Part shown: piece after piece, positions 9,101 through 19,774 of the stretch
How positions within the stretch are numbered: position 1 is the stretch's first letter
How the letters are laid out: the number at the start of each line of letters is the position of its first letter
NCBI RefSeq assembly: GCF_901472535.1
Contig: NZ_LR590470.1
Span: forward strand, 620,001 to 684,000
Direction of reading: 5' to 3'
DNA length: 64,000 nucleotides
Source: Sphingobacterium daejeonense
GTDB taxonomy: Bacteria > Bacteroidota > Bacteroidia > Sphingobacteriales > Sphingobacteriaceae
The notes under the pieces: model-generated
Databases searched by the model: none
The model's input: only the letters and a program-made list of their open reading frames with translations
Told to the model about the DNA's origin: nothing
Program-made: the position numbers and the translations under genes

Positions 9101-9839
9101 TCAAGACTCCCTATTCCATACTTTACTCATTTTTTCATAAACTTCTATTTCGATAGAATCATATTTCTGATTTTCAGTACCATTAAAATAAATCGGCTTC
9201 AGTACCGAAATCTCAATTACTCCTGGTTTTGATCCAAATCTCGAACCATCATCCCACATTATTTCATAGGCATTGTGAATAACAACAGGTAAGATCGCAA
9301 TATTGTTCTCAATTGCCATTTTAAAGGGTCCAGCTTTGAATTTATGGAGCATCGGCGGAAATTCATCGTCTATTTTCCCCTCCGGAAAGATAACAATCGA
9401 TTTTCCCTCCTTTAAAAGTTCAGTAGCGCGCTTAAATGCTTTAAATGCAGAGATCTTACTCTCCCGTTTTACTGGAATATCAATCGATTTGAAGAAAATC
9501 CGAGTAACAGGGTTTTTTTAATAACTCAATTTTACCAATGAAGGAAAACTCTTGTGGACATAAGTAAGTGAGAGCTGTAATATCTAAAATCGAAGTATGA
9601 TTGGGACAAATGATATATGGAACAGACCAATCAACGGGTTCCTCATAGTTGATCTTGAAACGGATGCCTACCAAATGTAAACTGATAATGGAAATCCATT
9701 TACGAAACCAAACAATATGGGAATAATACCTTTGGGGATTTTTGGAAAGAAAATATAAAATCGGAAAACATAAAGAAAAGAAAAATAGAACTGATATAAA
9801 GTATAATAGTCTATGAATTTTCTTTAATATTAACGGCAT
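9101..9839 (-). CDS. plsC: 1-acyl-sn-glycerol-3-phosphate acyltransferase (frameshifted here)
   Basis: Membrane acyltransferase that converts lysophosphatidic acid to phosphatidic acid. An N-terminal membrane segment (LLYFISVLFFFSLCFPILYF) is followed by the catalytic motif NHTSILD (the H-x4-D box) and by FPEGK, the glycerol-phosphate-binding box. One extra A in a run of seven A (about 9513-9519) breaks the frame; removing it gives KNPVTRIFF and a 245-residue protein. I chose ATG 9839 (MPLILKK) because the upstream GTG at 9890 lies inside a terminator stem. Substrate specificity could be a lyso-ornithine lipid instead. Confidence 0.85.
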
Positions 9840-9877
9840 ATTTTCCTGTGAACATCTTTTTCGATGATGTAAAAATA

Positions 9878-9907
9878 AAAAAAGCTCCACGATTGTGAAG
9901 CTTTTTT
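9878..9907 (-). terminator. Intrinsic terminator after the M20 dipeptidase
   Basis: Minus-strand GCTTCAC, loop AATC, GTGGAGC, with flanking A and T runs that extend the stem. It sits between the dipeptidase stop (9919) and the plsC start (9839). Confidence 0.85.
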
Positions 9908-9918
9908 GTTTTTTTTAT

Positions 9919-11291
9919 TTATTTGCTCAATTCAGCATAATATTTATGGAATAAAGGTATAGTTTCAATACCTTTCAAATAGTTTTCGATTCCATATTTC
10001 TCATTCGGAGAGTGTAAATTGTCTGAATCAAGGCCAAAACCTAAAAGGACAGTTTTAATTCCTAGTTCTTTTTCGAAAAGAGCAACGATTGGAATAGAAC
10101 CACCACCTCTTGTTGGAATTGGCTTTTTGTTGAAAGTATCTTCCAATGCTTTTTCAGCAGCTTTATAAGCGATGCTATCCGTAGGTGTAACTACAGGTTC
10201 ACCACCGTGATGAGGTTTTACTTCTACTTTTACTGATTTTGGAGCAATCTTTTCGAAATGCTCCTTGAACAATTTCGTAATACGCTCGGAATTTTGATTA
10301 GGAACCAAACGCATCGAAATCTTAGCGTATGCTTTCGAAGGCAAAACTGTTTTTGCACCCTCACCAATATAACCACCCCAAATACCGTTTACTTCTAAGG
10401 TAGGGCGAATACCTGTGCGTTCGATAGTAGAAAATCCTTTTTCTCCCCATAATTCTTCAACACCTAGATCTTTTTTCATACTCTTGGATGTCAAATGGAG
10501 CCTCATTCAATGCTTTTCTTTCTTCCTCTGTTAACTCAATGACATCATCGTAAAATCCAGGGATAGCAATATGATTATTTTCATCGTGTAGGGATGCAAT
10601 CATTTTTGAAAGGATAGTTGCAGGGTTTGCAACAGCACCGCCGTAAACTCCAGAGTGCAAATCACGGTTAGGGCCAGTCACTTCAACCTCAACATAAGAT
10701 AATCCACGTAATCCAGTTTCCAATGATGGGTTTTCCAAACTGATCATGGAAGTGTCTGAGATGACAATAACATCGGCTTTCAATCGCTCCTTGTTGGCAT
10801 TTACGAAGATCCCCAGGTTCGCAGAACCTACTTCTTCTTCACCTTCGATCATGAATTTAACATTACATGCTAATTCATTTTCTTTCATCATATATTCAAA
10901 TGCCTTCACATGCATGTAAAACTGACCTTTGTCGTCAGCAGATCCGCGAGCATAAATCTTGCCGTCGCGAACTGTGGGCTCAAAGGGTGGAGTTTCCCAT
11001 AATTCAATAGGATCAGCAGGTTGAACATCATAGTGTCCATAAACCAATACGGTTGGCAAACTAGCATCAATGATCTTTTCGCCATATACAATAGGATATC
11101 CTGCAGTAGGGCAAATCTCAACATTATCTGCGCCAGCATCCTTAAGCTTTTGAGCTACAAATTGCGCGGTATTGAGTACGCCTTCCTTATACTGTGGGTC
11201 AGCACTAACGGATGGAAAGCGCAATAATTCAAATAATTCTTCTAAGAAGCGGTCCTTATTTGCTTCTACATAGTCTTTGATTTTTTTGCAT
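9919..11291 (-). CDS. M20 family dipeptidase (frameshifted here)
   Basis: Zinc-dependent cytoplasmic dipeptidase of the M20 family (carnosinase-like). GHYDVQP carries the first zinc His and the catalytic-site Asp, GSADDKGQ the bridging Asp, EGEEEVGS the catalytic Glu and a zinc ligand, TRGGGSIP the dimer-domain Arg/Gly motif, and NLHSPNE the last zinc His. Two extra A break it: one in the A6 run near 10475 (truth EYEKDLGVEELWGE) and one in the A7 run just after the start. Repair gives ATG 11291 (MQKIKDYVEANK) and 456 residues, the normal length. Substrates are probably short peptides from nutrient proteins. Confidence 0.88.
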
Positions 11292-11307
11292 TTCAAAAGG
11301 GTTTTTA

Positions 11308-11315
11308 CAAAGGTA
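11308..11315 (-). promoter_or_regulatory. Bacteroidota -7 promoter element
   Basis: Minus-strand TACCTTTG fits TAnnTTTG, 16 bases upstream of the dipeptidase ATG at 11291. Confidence 0.55.
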
Positions 11316-11509
11316 ATGAAATAAATTTTACAAGAGCTGTAACTTTTCCTTTCTATATGCGACTTATGTTAATAGAAAATATCAGCTAATAAAAGTGGCT
11401 TAATTAAGCATTTAGTTAAATGATTGTTAAATACTTAATAATTTACTGATAATTCTCGCAATAGTGATAATTTAGCGTAGCCTTTTTTGATTGTAACTTT
11501 AACTTTTTT

Positions 11510-14296
11510 ATGAAACTACTAACCAAAGTAATTTTAAGCCTCGTATTGGGTTTATCAGCACTGACCTCTTATGCCCAAACTAAAATAACGGGCTCCGTAG
11601 TCGACGAAACTGATAAAACTAAACTTACCAACGCAACTGTCATGCTGTTGCATGCACGAGATTCGATCCTTGTAGACTTTACCAGAGCAAATCAAGATGG
11701 TAAATTCACTATTACAAATCCCGACACCTCAGATTATCTGCTGATTATAAGTTATCCTAAATTTGGAGATTTCTTTCAGGAAATAGCCAAAGGGTCTGGC
11801 GATAAAAATCTAGGTGAAATTACGATGCAGAGTGCTGCAAACTTGATTGAAGAGGTACTGATTACCGGTAAGATACCTGTCGTAATCAAAGGGGATACGG
11901 TGGAATATGATGCCTCAAGTTTCGTGACTGAAAAAAATGCTAAAGTTGAAGACTTGTTAAAAGTCCTTCCGGGAATTTCAGTTGATGCAACAGGTAAGAT
12001 TACAGCACAAGGAAAGACCGTCGAAAAAGTACTTGTTGATGGTGAAGAATTCTTTGGGGATGATCCTAAATTAGTTACCCGAAATATCCGATCGGATATG
12101 GTGGATAAAGTTCAGGTTTTCGAAAAGAAATCTGAAGAAGCTGAGAGAACTGGCGTTGACGATGGACAACGAATTCAAACCATAAATGTCAAGCTAAAAG
12201 AAGATGCCAAAAATGGCATGTTTGGTTTGCTAGAGGGCGGCGGTGGCCTCGATGATAAATCAGGATATTATCGCGGAAAAGCAGCTATCAATAAATTTAA
12301 AGGATCAATGAAAATTTCAGCTTATGGAATCGCATCCAATGATGGAACTACTGATTTAGATTGGAGAGAAGCTGAAAAATTTGGTGTAGCCAACGATAAT
12401 GTGACCATGACGGATGATGGTGGGATTATGATTACTAGTAGTGGCGGATTCCTGAGCAATACAAATAGAGGACAGCCACGTGCAATTTCGTCCGGACTTT
12501 CCTTTATGAATGCTTGGAATGAGAAAAAACATAAACTGAATGTCAACTATAAATTTGGTCAGGCACAGAATGAAGTGAATACAAATACCATCAGTCAGAC
12601 CCCTTTGCAGGATGGATTGTCGAATTCCGAAACTGATAATCAAGATATCTCCAAAAGTACAGGGCATAGGTTCAATACAAAATATGACCTTGCATTTGAT
12701 TCGCTGACGACTTTGACACTACGTGTTGCCGCTTCTAGGGTACAGAATGAAAATGAAACTCATCGTGAAGGGCAAAGTTTTAAAAACAATGAATTGCAAT
12801 CTGAAGACATTCGCGATCAACAGATAAATTCAACAAATGAAAATTTTAACTATGATGCCAGTTTCACAAGGAAATTCGCAAAAGAAGGTCGGTCAATCAA
12901 TTTGAAATTTACGGGTAATAATGGTGAAACAAATTCTGATATGTATTTGAATTCATCACTAAAGAATGTCGTAAATGGTACTGAAAATACAATAGATCAA
13001 TTTAAAGATAATACTAGCAAAACTAGTTCGATTATGGCTGCTGCTACTTACACAGAGCCGATTACGAAGAAAATTAATGTAGCCTTAGGATATGAATTCA
13101 CTAATTCCAAAGCACATTCGGTAAATAGTGCATATAACAAAAATGATGCTGGAAACTATACAGATTTTGATGAAGAGTTCAGTAATGATTTCAATTTCAA
13201 TACGGTTAGAAATGCTGCAAACTTATCGATTAATTATAAAGCTGAAAAGATTGAATTTAACCTAACGAACAATATCCGTCATGACGACTTGTTCCAAAAA
13301 AATAATTTTGCAAACTCAGACTTAAGCAGAGATTATTTAACCTATAATCCGAGAGCTAGGTTTAGATATAATATCTCCAAAGCTAAGTCATTAAATCTAA
13401 GTTATAATAGGTCAAACAATCTGCCATCATTATTTCAGATACAACCATTGAGGCAAAATGAGGATCAAATGAACCAATATTTTGGTAATGAAAGCTTAAA
13501 ACCTTCGGTGGCCAACAATTATAATTTAAATTATTATTGGTATGACATGATGAAAGGTAAAGGGTTCTACTCAGGAGTGGGTTTGACGCAAACCTTAGAT
13601 GCCATCCAAACAGATGTTATCATAAAACCAGGATTAAGAAGAGAATTGTATTATGTCAATTCTGATAAGCCAATGGTTAATGGGTATTTATATTCAGGAT
13701 ACAATTTCACATTGATCAAAAAACTTCAAATTAAAATGGATTTAGGAGCAAATGCTAGTTTGAATAATTATTATAACAGAATTAAAGACGAATCAGATCC
13801 TGCAAACATCCTTGATTTTAGCGACAATAAAAACGTGAGTTATAATATTGATGGGCAAATCGGATTTCAAAAAAGTACAACGAAAGGATTCGATTTTTAT
13901 ATCAACTTTACTCCGGGATACAGAGTGCTAAAAACTACATTAAATCCTGAGTTGAATTCAGAAGGTTTTACCTTTGGTTCTTGGGGTAGATATACCTACA
14001 ACCTGCCTGCAAAAATTCAGTTGACGGGTGAAATTGACTTTGAATATGAGGCAGCAACAAAATCGTTGCCAACCGATTTCAGCAGATTCAAGTTCTCGCC
14101 AGGAATTCAGAAGAAATTCTTAAAGAACGAATCATTGATAGCAAATTTCTATGTCAATGATGTTTTCAATCAGAATGTTGGATTTAGCAGAAGTCAAAGC
14201 GGACAAGCTATTACTCAACAGCGATTCAATAATATCTCCAGATACTATATGTTGAGATTAACTTGGGAATTTACATCAATGAAAGGAGCGGAATAA
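11510..14296 (+). CDS. TonB-dependent receptor-like outer membrane beta-barrel protein
   Basis: 928-residue outer-membrane protein. The signal peptide ends near LTSYAQ; then a carboxypeptidase-regulatory-like domain (TKITGSVVDETDKTK), a plug-like region (VEDLLKVLPGISVDATGKI), and a long C-terminal barrel rich in alternating hydrophobic and aromatic residues, ending with LTWEF and a short tail. This is the outer-membrane beta-barrel (OMP_b-brl_3) group of Bacteroidota, related to TonB receptors. No substrate is evident and no SusD partner is present. The GLPDLI protein follows after two bases, the usual pairing for this family, so the two form an operon. Confidence 0.88.
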   Translation: MKLLTKVILSLVLGLSALTSYAQTKITGSVVDETDKTKLTNATVMLLHARDSILVDFTRANQDGKFTITNPDTSDYLLIISYPKFGDFFQEIAKGSGDKNLGEITMQSAANLIEEVLITGKIPVVIKGDTVEYDASSFVTEKNAKVEDLLKVLPGISVDATGKITAQGKTVEKVLVDGEEFFGDDPKLVTRNIRSDMVDKVQVFEKKSEEAERTGVDDGQRIQTINVKLKEDAKNGMFGLLEGGGGLDDKSGYYRGKAAINKFKGSMKISAYGIASNDGTTDLDWREAEKFGVANDNVTMTDDGGIMITSSGGFLSNTNRGQPRAISSGLSFMNAWNEKKHKLNVNYKFGQAQNEVNTNTISQTPLQDGLSNSETDNQDISKSTGHRFNTKYDLAFDSLTTLTLRVAASRVQNENETHREGQSFKNNELQSEDIRDQQINSTNENFNYDASFTRKFAKEGRSINLKFTGNNGETNSDMYLNSSLKNVVNGTENTIDQFKDNTSKTSSIMAAATYTEPITKKINVALGYEFTNSKAHSVNSAYNKNDAGNYTDFDEEFSNDFNFNTVRNAANLSINYKAEKIEFNLTNNIRHDDLFQKNNFANSDLSRDYLTYNPRARFRYNISKAKSLNLSYNRSNNLPSLFQIQPLRQNEDQMNQYFGNESLKPSVANNYNLNYYWYDMMKGKGFYSGVGLTQTLDAIQTDVIIKPGLRRELYYVNSDKPMVNGYLYSGYNFTLIKKLQIKMDLGANASLNNYYNRIKDESDPANILDFSDNKNVSYNIDGQIGFQKSTTKGFDFYINFTPGYRVLKTTLNPELNSEGFTFGSWGRYTYNLPAKIQLTGEIDFEYEAATKSLPTDFSRFKFSPGIQKKFLKNESLIANFYVNDVFNQNVGFSRSQSGQAITQQRFNNISRYYMLRLTWEFTSMKGAE

Positions 14297-14298
14297 TT

Positions 14299-15090
14299 AT
14301 GAAAATGAAAAACTTTATATCGACGATAATACTAGTAATATTAACCATAGGAATAGCCAATGCACAGTATGCATTCTTTCCAGAACAAGGTAGTATTACA
14401 TATGACAAAACAGTTCACGTTAAGAACTTAATGCGCAGGCACATTCAAACATTAAAAGACGGTGATTTTTCCAAAAAATATTTTGAGGAAATGATGTCTA
14501 AGGTTCCTGAAACTGCCGTGTTGACCAAAAAATTGAACTTCAATGCTGATGCAATTAGTGTGGAACCAGTAGAAAAAGATCAACCGCAAATGGTTTCCAA
14601 TTTATTGAGAATGGGATTATTGGATTATGGAGCAAAATTGTACCAGAACTTCGATAAAAATGAGTCGTTATTGACGATGGAAATGGGAGGATCCCAGATC
14701 AACATTAAAGACTCCCTGACAAACGTAAAGTGGAAAATCACCAATGAGTACCGCAACATTGCCGGATACGATTGTAGAAGGGCTAATGGGGTTACATTGG
14801 ACTCCGTTTATGTGGTTGCTTTCTACACAGACCAAATTCCAACCCCAGGAGCGCCAAGTACCGTTCATGGCTTGCCAGGAATGATCTTGGGACTGGTTGT
14901 TCCTGAGCAACATTTCAATATTTATGCAACGAAGGTGGAAATGACAGCGACAACTGTAGATTCAAATATTTTCAAAAAGAAGGCTGATGTGTATACAAGG
15001 CAACAGACCAAAGATAGGATGAAGGAAATATTTGGCCGTTGGATGACCGACAAACAATTTGGGTTGATTATGGCAGCTATATTCTTGTAG
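14299..15090 (+). CDS. GLPDLI family exported protein
   Basis: 263 residues from ATG 14299; I prefer this start because it begins a clean signal peptide (MKMKNFISTIILVILTIGIANAQ) and sits 2 bases after the receptor stop. The mature part shows the family hallmark in the form HGLPGMILGL, plus EYRNIAGYDCRRA before it. GLPDLI proteins are periplasmic or surface proteins of unknown function, encoded next to OMP_b-brl_3 barrels in many Bacteroidota, as here. A role as the receptor's partner is an inference from that conserved neighbourhood. Confidence 0.88.
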   Translation: MKMKNFISTIILVILTIGIANAQYAFFPEQGSITYDKTVHVKNLMRRHIQTLKDGDFSKKYFEEMMSKVPETAVLTKKLNFNADAISVEPVEKDQPQMVSNLLRMGLLDYGAKLYQNFDKNESLLTMEMGGSQINIKDSLTNVKWKITNEYRNIAGYDCRRANGVTLDSVYVVAFYTDQIPTPGAPSTVHGLPGMILGLVVPEQHFNIYATKVEMTATTVDSNIFKKKADVYTRQQTKDRMKEIFGRWMTDKQFGLIMAAIFL

Positions 15091-15133
15091 AAATCAAGGT
15101 TTTATTGAGTAATTCAAATTAATGATGATCAGA

Positions 15134-15163
15134 GGAGTCGATTTTTTCGGCTCCTTTTCTTTT
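15134..15163 (+). terminator. Intrinsic terminator of the receptor/GLPDLI operon
   Basis: GGAGTCGA pairs with TCGGCTCC (one T-G wobble) around a T-rich loop, then TTTTCTTTTT. Confidence 0.8.
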
Positions 15164-15190
15164 TATCAAATATTGAAAACCCTATTAAAA

Positions 15191-15223
15191 CAAAAAATCC
15201 CGACCATTAGATGATCGGGATTT
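15191..15223 (-). terminator. Intrinsic terminator of the histone-H1-like gene
   Basis: Minus-strand AAATCCCGA (15215-15223) pairs with TCGGGATTT (15195-15203), followed by T-rich sequence. Lies right after the stop at 15243. Confidence 0.85.
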
Positions 15224-15242
15224 TATGCTTTAATTCTTCGAA

Positions 15243-15425
15243 TTATTTCTTAGAATCGTTTTTCTTTGAAGTAACTTCGTTACGAATTTCTTGAGCTAAA
15301 GTTTTGATTTCTTGTAACCCTTTACGAACACGTGTTCCTGCAGCAGAGTTTCCGTTATTGAAGAATTTTTCTGCGTCAGCTTCGATTGAAGCTACTAGCT
15401 CTTTTAATTTAGTGTAGTTTTCCAT
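15243..15425 (-). CDS. Histone H1-like protein Hc1 family
   Basis: 60 residues: N-terminal helix with acidic and hydrophobic residues (YTKLKELVASIEADAEKFF), then a basic helix (GTRVRKGLQEIKTLAQEIR) and a Lys/Ser/Asp tail (SKKNDSKK). This matches the short Hc1-like proteins abundant in Sphingobacteria and related Bacteroidota, thought to bind DNA or RNA and help compact the nucleoid. It lacks the long Lys/Ala-rich tail of chlamydial Hc1. Monocistronic, with its own terminator; no clear promoter consensus seen. Confidence 0.8.
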   Translation of the reverse strand: MENYTKLKELVASIEADAEKFFNNGNSAAGTRVRKGLQEIKTLAQEIRNEVTSKKNDSKK

Positions 15426-15553
15426 TTTTTAATTAATATAATTTTAGTTTTTCTTAATTAATTCTCTAATATATCATAAATATACAAAAGGAATGCAAAC
15501 AATCCGAATTTTAAAAATCTTTTTTTGTCTTATAAACGCCTTTTTTGTGGCAT

Positions 15554-17692
15554 CTACTCTACTATTTGCAATTCGTCGATGATGTTTTGAGCACCCGCAA
15601 ACTTGTCAATTATGAAAAGAACATATCGGATATCAACCGAAATTGTACGTTGCAACTTAGGATCAAAAATCACGTCTCCAGCCATTGCTTCAATGTTTCC
15701 ATCAAAAGCCAAGCCAATTAATTCGCCTTTTCCATTTAAAACTGGTGAACCCGAGTTACCACCAGTAATATCCTGATCACTCAAAAAGTTAACTGGTAGA
15801 TAACCATTCTTATCAGCATAACGCCCATAATCCTTGTTTTCATATAGTTCCATTAATTTTTTAGGTAAATCAAACTCTTCATCTCCCGGTTTGTATTTCG
15901 CAATTGTACCTTTTAATGTTGTGTAAAAATTTTCCTTAGCATCATTGCGTTTATCTTTAGGCAATGCTCTAATTGTGCCATAAGTTAAGCGTAATGTAGA
16001 GTTAGCATCTGGATAATACTTGCCTTTAGGATCCATTTCTAATACCCCTGCAATGTATTTGCGAGATGCTGTTAAGAACTCATCGTTCAATTTTTCTGTT
16101 TCAGGAGATGTCTCACGATACTTAGCCATCAATGCTGATGATAATTTGAAAAGTGGATCTTCATCAATCACTTTTGCATCAGGATTCTTTAGATAGGCAG
16201 CCAATTTTTCTTTTGATCCGAAAACACTATTGTCAAATGCCGACTGAATATCAGACTGAAAGTTTCCTGAATTCTTGCTCGCCATTTCACGAACATAAGG
16301 AGCGATTTCACCTCCTTTTGCGGCATATAGATTTAATTCGTCTGCCAAAACATCTACTTCCAAAGGCATATAAGCCTTCTCATAGTTGTCATTGATAAAA
16401 GCTTCAAGACGAGGAGCCATTTCTTTGCGTTTAGCCTCGTTCTCCTGTGCGTATTGTTTTAAACCTGCACCTAGAGAAGCTGGCATAGCAGCAAATGTGG
16501 ATGAACGTAACATTCCCATTAGGTAATTGTCATGTCTAGCATCCTCATTGGTCTTAGCATAATAATCGTTGATGACTGCTAAAACTTGACCATACTTTTC
16601 TTTATTTTCAGCACGGTTTGCCCATTTGTTGAATTTCTTCTCCTGCTTGCGTTTTGCAGCTGCTGTTTTATGCTTTTTAAGGGCATCGATCATCCCCTGT
16701 CTGTTTTTCCAGTAGTTTGCTACACCTGAATATTTTGAAGCATAATTAATCTTCACAGCTTGGTCCTTTATCCATGTGTTTTTTCATGGCATCCATACCA
16801 ACCTTAGATGCTTCAACCCAAGCCGGGTAAGCAAAATTCACATTCTGATCAATTCCGCCAGCATTCATCCAACGGTTTGTACGACCAGGGTATCCCAAGA
16901 TCATAGAAAAATCACCATCTTGGAAACCTTTGATGCTTATTGGAAGAAATTTCTTCGGTTTTAACGGAACATTGTCCTTAGAATACTCTGCAGGGTTACC
17001 ATCTTTGTCAGCATAGACTCTAAAGATCGAGAAGTCACCCGTATGGCGTGGCATTCCCAGTTGTCAGTATCACCACCAAATTTACCAATGCTGTTTGGAG
17101 GGGTACCAACTAAACGAACGTCAGTGAAATCTTGATAAACGAAATAGTAATATTCATTTCCATTATAGAATGGACGAACTGAAACTACATATTTCCCGTT
17201 TTCACTATTCTCTTGTTGGATTTTAGCAATCTCTTGGTTGATTACTTTTTCACGCTCTTTTTCGGACATTTTATCATTTACTAATCCTAAGATGCGTTTC
17301 GAAACATCATCCATACGAACAAAAAAGCGAACGAACAATGATTTCGGTTTTAGCTCTTCTGCATAGTTTTTCGCCCAAAAACCATTTGTTAAATGGTCAT
17401 TTTCAGGTGTGGATAATTCTGCGATTGCACCATAACCACAGTGATGGTTTGTAAATACTAATCCTGTACCCGATACGATTTCAGCTGTACAACCGCCATT
17501 GAATTGAACAATAGCATCTTTTAAGCTGGAGTTGTTGATGCTGTAGATTTCTTCAGCAGTTAACTGTAAGCCTTTCTTTTGCATGTCAGCTTCGTTCAGA
17601 CGCTTTAAGTGCATCAAGAACCACATGCCCTCATCTGCAAATGAGAATGTACTAACTAATGTAAGCACACATAATAATAATAGTTTTTTCAT
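15554..17692 (-). CDS. S46 family dipeptidyl peptidase, DPP7-like (frameshifted here)
   Basis: Exported serine peptidase that removes dipeptides from peptide N-termini. Signal peptide MKKLLLLCVLTLVSTFSFA; TNHHCGYGAI contains the catalytic His; GGNSGSPVLNGKGELIG contains the catalytic Ser. The following FDGN has Gly where DPP11 is reported to have Arg, so a DPP7-like preference for hydrophobic P1 residues is the better guess. Two indels: one missing G near 17047 (truth NWEWPRHTGDF) and one extra G near 16756 (truth DKDQAVKINY). They cancel, giving 712 residues, family length. I chose ATG 17692 because it begins the signal peptide. Likely role: periplasmic peptide catabolism. Confidence 0.9.
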
Positions 17693-17790
17693 ATCAACCT
17701 TTTTAATAGTAAAAGCAAATTTGCTTGAATTTAGGCGCAAATCAAAATGTTTGTCACGAATTGATTCAAGAGGATATGCTTGCTTTTAAC

Positions 17791-17798
17791 TATCTTTG
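17791..17798 (+). promoter_or_regulatory. Bacteroidota -7 promoter element, near-leaderless
   Basis: TATCTTTG, a full TAnnTTTG match, ends 5 bases before the helicase ATG at 17804. The predicted transcript start would fall at or just before the start codon. Confidence 0.6.
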
Positions 17799-17803
17799 CC
17801 AAG

Positions 17804-19135
17804 ATGGCGTCATTTGAAGACTTTAAATTTAACAAGCAAATCCTAAATGCGATAACCGAAGCAGGTTATACAATTCCTACTGAAATCCAGCAAAAGGCGA
17901 TTACTCCAATACTGGCAGGACAGGATGTGATGGGTATTGCACAGACCGGGACAGGTAAAACAGCGGCATTTGTTCTTCCCATGTTGATGAAGCTCAAATA
18001 TGCTCAAGGGAATGACCCTAGGGCATTGATCTTGAGCCCAACGCGTGAACTTGCGATGCAGATCGAAGAGCATATCAAATTATTCTCAACTTATCTAGAT
18101 CTTAGAACAGTCCTACTATATGGCGGTCTGGGACCTAAAACCCAAAAAGAACAATTGGCAAAAGGTTGTGATATTATTGTGGCAACACCTGGAAGGTTCC
18201 TAGATTTGTACTTGGAAGGGGATATCAATGTAAAAAGCTTGAAATTCTTAGTTCTGGATGAAGCCGATAAAATGATGGACATGGGATTTATAGGAAAAAT
18301 CCACCGTGTCCTTGAGATAGTACCTCGAAAAAGACAAAATCTACTCTTCTCGGCAACAATGAGTGAATTGGTGAGAAAAATAGCTGGTGATTTCCTGGCA
18401 TTCCCTACGGTCATTGAAGTAACAGAACAGGCAACTCCCGCACAAACAGTGACTCAAGAACTCTATCATGTGCCCAATCTTAAAACAAAAATCAATTTAT
18501 TGCAACATTTGTTTAAAGATGATGAAACCTTCAGTAGAATAATCGTCTTTTGTAAAACTAAAGTCGTCGCTGACCGGATATATTCATTCTTGGAAAGAAA
18601 ATATGGTCCTGATGAGGTACGTGTAATCCATGCAAATAAAGGACAGAATACACGGATTAATTCAATAAACGCATTTAAGGATGGAGAAGTGAGAATTTTG
18701 GTAGCCACAGATGTTGCAGCACGCGGACTGGATGTTTCTCAAGTAAGTCATGTCATCAATTTTGATGTACCCATCGTTATCGAAGATTATGTACACCGCA
18801 TAGGTAGAACAGGCAGAGCGTTCCAAACGGGGGATGCAATCACATTCTGTAATCCGGCGGAAGAATATTATGTGGCCAAGATTGAAAAATTAATTAGGCA
18901 GTCTATTCCTGTGAAAGAACTTCCTGAAGATGTGTTTGTTGAAAAAACACCTTTTGATGAAAAACAGGCAATAGATAGGGAAATAGATAATCAAAAGAAA
19001 AAAGATAACCCTGACTTCAAAGGTGCGTTTCATGAAAAGAAATATGCCCCGAAGACTAATAATGCTAAAAAATCAACCCGTGGTAAAGCAAAATCCTTTA
19101 ATAAAGGGAATAGCAAACCCGGCAAAAAAAGATGA
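17804..19135 (+). CDS. DEAD-box ATP-dependent RNA helicase
   Basis: 443-residue RhlE/CsdA-like RNA helicase for cytoplasmic RNA unwinding, for example in ribosome assembly or cold adaptation. Motifs in order: Q motif (GYTIPTEIQQKAI), I AQTGTGKTA, Ia SPTRELAMQ, Ib TPGR, II DEAD, III SAT, IV IVFC, V ARGLD and VI HRIGRTGRA. A basic Lys/Gly/Asn-rich C-terminal tail is typical of RhlE-like proteins. I chose ATG 17804 (MASFEDFKF) over an upstream start because the promoter box lies between them. The stop overlaps the next gene's start by four bases (ATGA). Confidence 0.95.
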   Translation: MASFEDFKFNKQILNAITEAGYTIPTEIQQKAITPILAGQDVMGIAQTGTGKTAAFVLPMLMKLKYAQGNDPRALILSPTRELAMQIEEHIKLFSTYLDLRTVLLYGGLGPKTQKEQLAKGCDIIVATPGRFLDLYLEGDINVKSLKFLVLDEADKMMDMGFIGKIHRVLEIVPRKRQNLLFSATMSELVRKIAGDFLAFPTVIEVTEQATPAQTVTQELYHVPNLKTKINLLQHLFKDDETFSRIIVFCKTKVVADRIYSFLERKYGPDEVRVIHANKGQNTRINSINAFKDGEVRILVATDVAARGLDVSQVSHVINFDVPIVIEDYVHRIGRTGRAFQTGDAITFCNPAEEYYVAKIEKLIRQSIPVKELPEDVFVEKTPFDEKQAIDREIDNQKKKDNPDFKGAFHEKKYAPKTNNAKKSTRGKAKSFNKGNSKPGKKR

Positions 19136-19374
19136 AATTAACTCCACTGAATATTACCCTAGCGTGCGTATTGGTATGGGCATTTTCTGAAATGGGAACC
19201 GATCAAAAACCAATTTTTTCATGGACTGCTTTGGTTATTTTGTCCATAGTTCTAATTGTTGTCGATATCTTGTTTCGATTATGGACTAAAAATACACAAC
19301 GATTGTGGATCATGCAGATAGGTTTTATTCTTGTGGTAGGGATAATTTCAATGTTAATAAAATTACAGTTTTAA
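19132..19374 (+). CDS. Small integral membrane protein
   Basis: 80 residues with about three hydrophobic segments: residues 8-22, 30-51 and 59-77. No soluble domain or recognised motif. Translationally coupled to the helicase (ATGA overlap) and followed 3 bases later by gldC, so it is inside a helicase-small membrane protein-gldC transcript. The function is unknown; co-occurrence with gldC might hint at a cell-envelope role, which is only an inference. Confidence 0.7.
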   Translation: MKLTPLNITLACVLVWAFSEMGTDQKPIFSWTALVILSIVLIVVDILFRLWTKNTQRLWIMQIGFILVVGIISMLIKLQF

Positions 19375-19377
19375 GAT

Positions 19378-19728
19378 ATGAAGAAAGCAGAAATCAAACT
19401 CCAAATTGAGTTGGATGATAAGAATGTACCTGAGACAATTCAATGGTCATCTACAGACGGGCAGACGGCAGAAGAACTTCCAGCGAAAGCTTTGTTTTTG
19501 GCTCTTTGGGATGCGCAATATAAAAATTCATTGAGAATCGATCTTTGGACAAAAGATATGCCTTACGATGAAATGAAACGTTTCTTTTATGAAACCCTAC
19601 AAACAATGGGAGACTCTTTCCTAAGGTCATCTGGTGGTGATCCAATGGCTGAAAAAATAATCGCTGACCTACGTGATTATTGTGCGCATTATGCTGACAA
19701 GATGGAAATCTTGGAACAACAAAATTAA
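19378..19728 (+). CDS. gldC: Gliding motility protein GldC
   Basis: 116-residue soluble protein matching GldC: beta-rich N-terminus (AEIKLQIELDDKNVPETIQW), a central ALFLALWDAQYKNSLRIDLW segment with the conserved tryptophans, and a helical C-terminus. GldC is found widely in Bacteroidota, including species that do not glide. In Flavobacterium it belongs to the gld set tied to type IX secretion and gliding, but it is not itself essential there. No other gld gene is in the window, so its role here is uncertain. Confidence 0.85.
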   Translation: MKKAEIKLQIELDDKNVPETIQWSSTDGQTAEELPAKALFLALWDAQYKNSLRIDLWTKDMPYDEMKRFFYETLQTMGDSFLRSSGGDPMAEKIIADLRDYCAHYADKMEILEQQN

Positions 19729-19774
19729 TTGAATCGATAACTGCCAACATCAGGTTGGCAACCAAAAAGCAAGT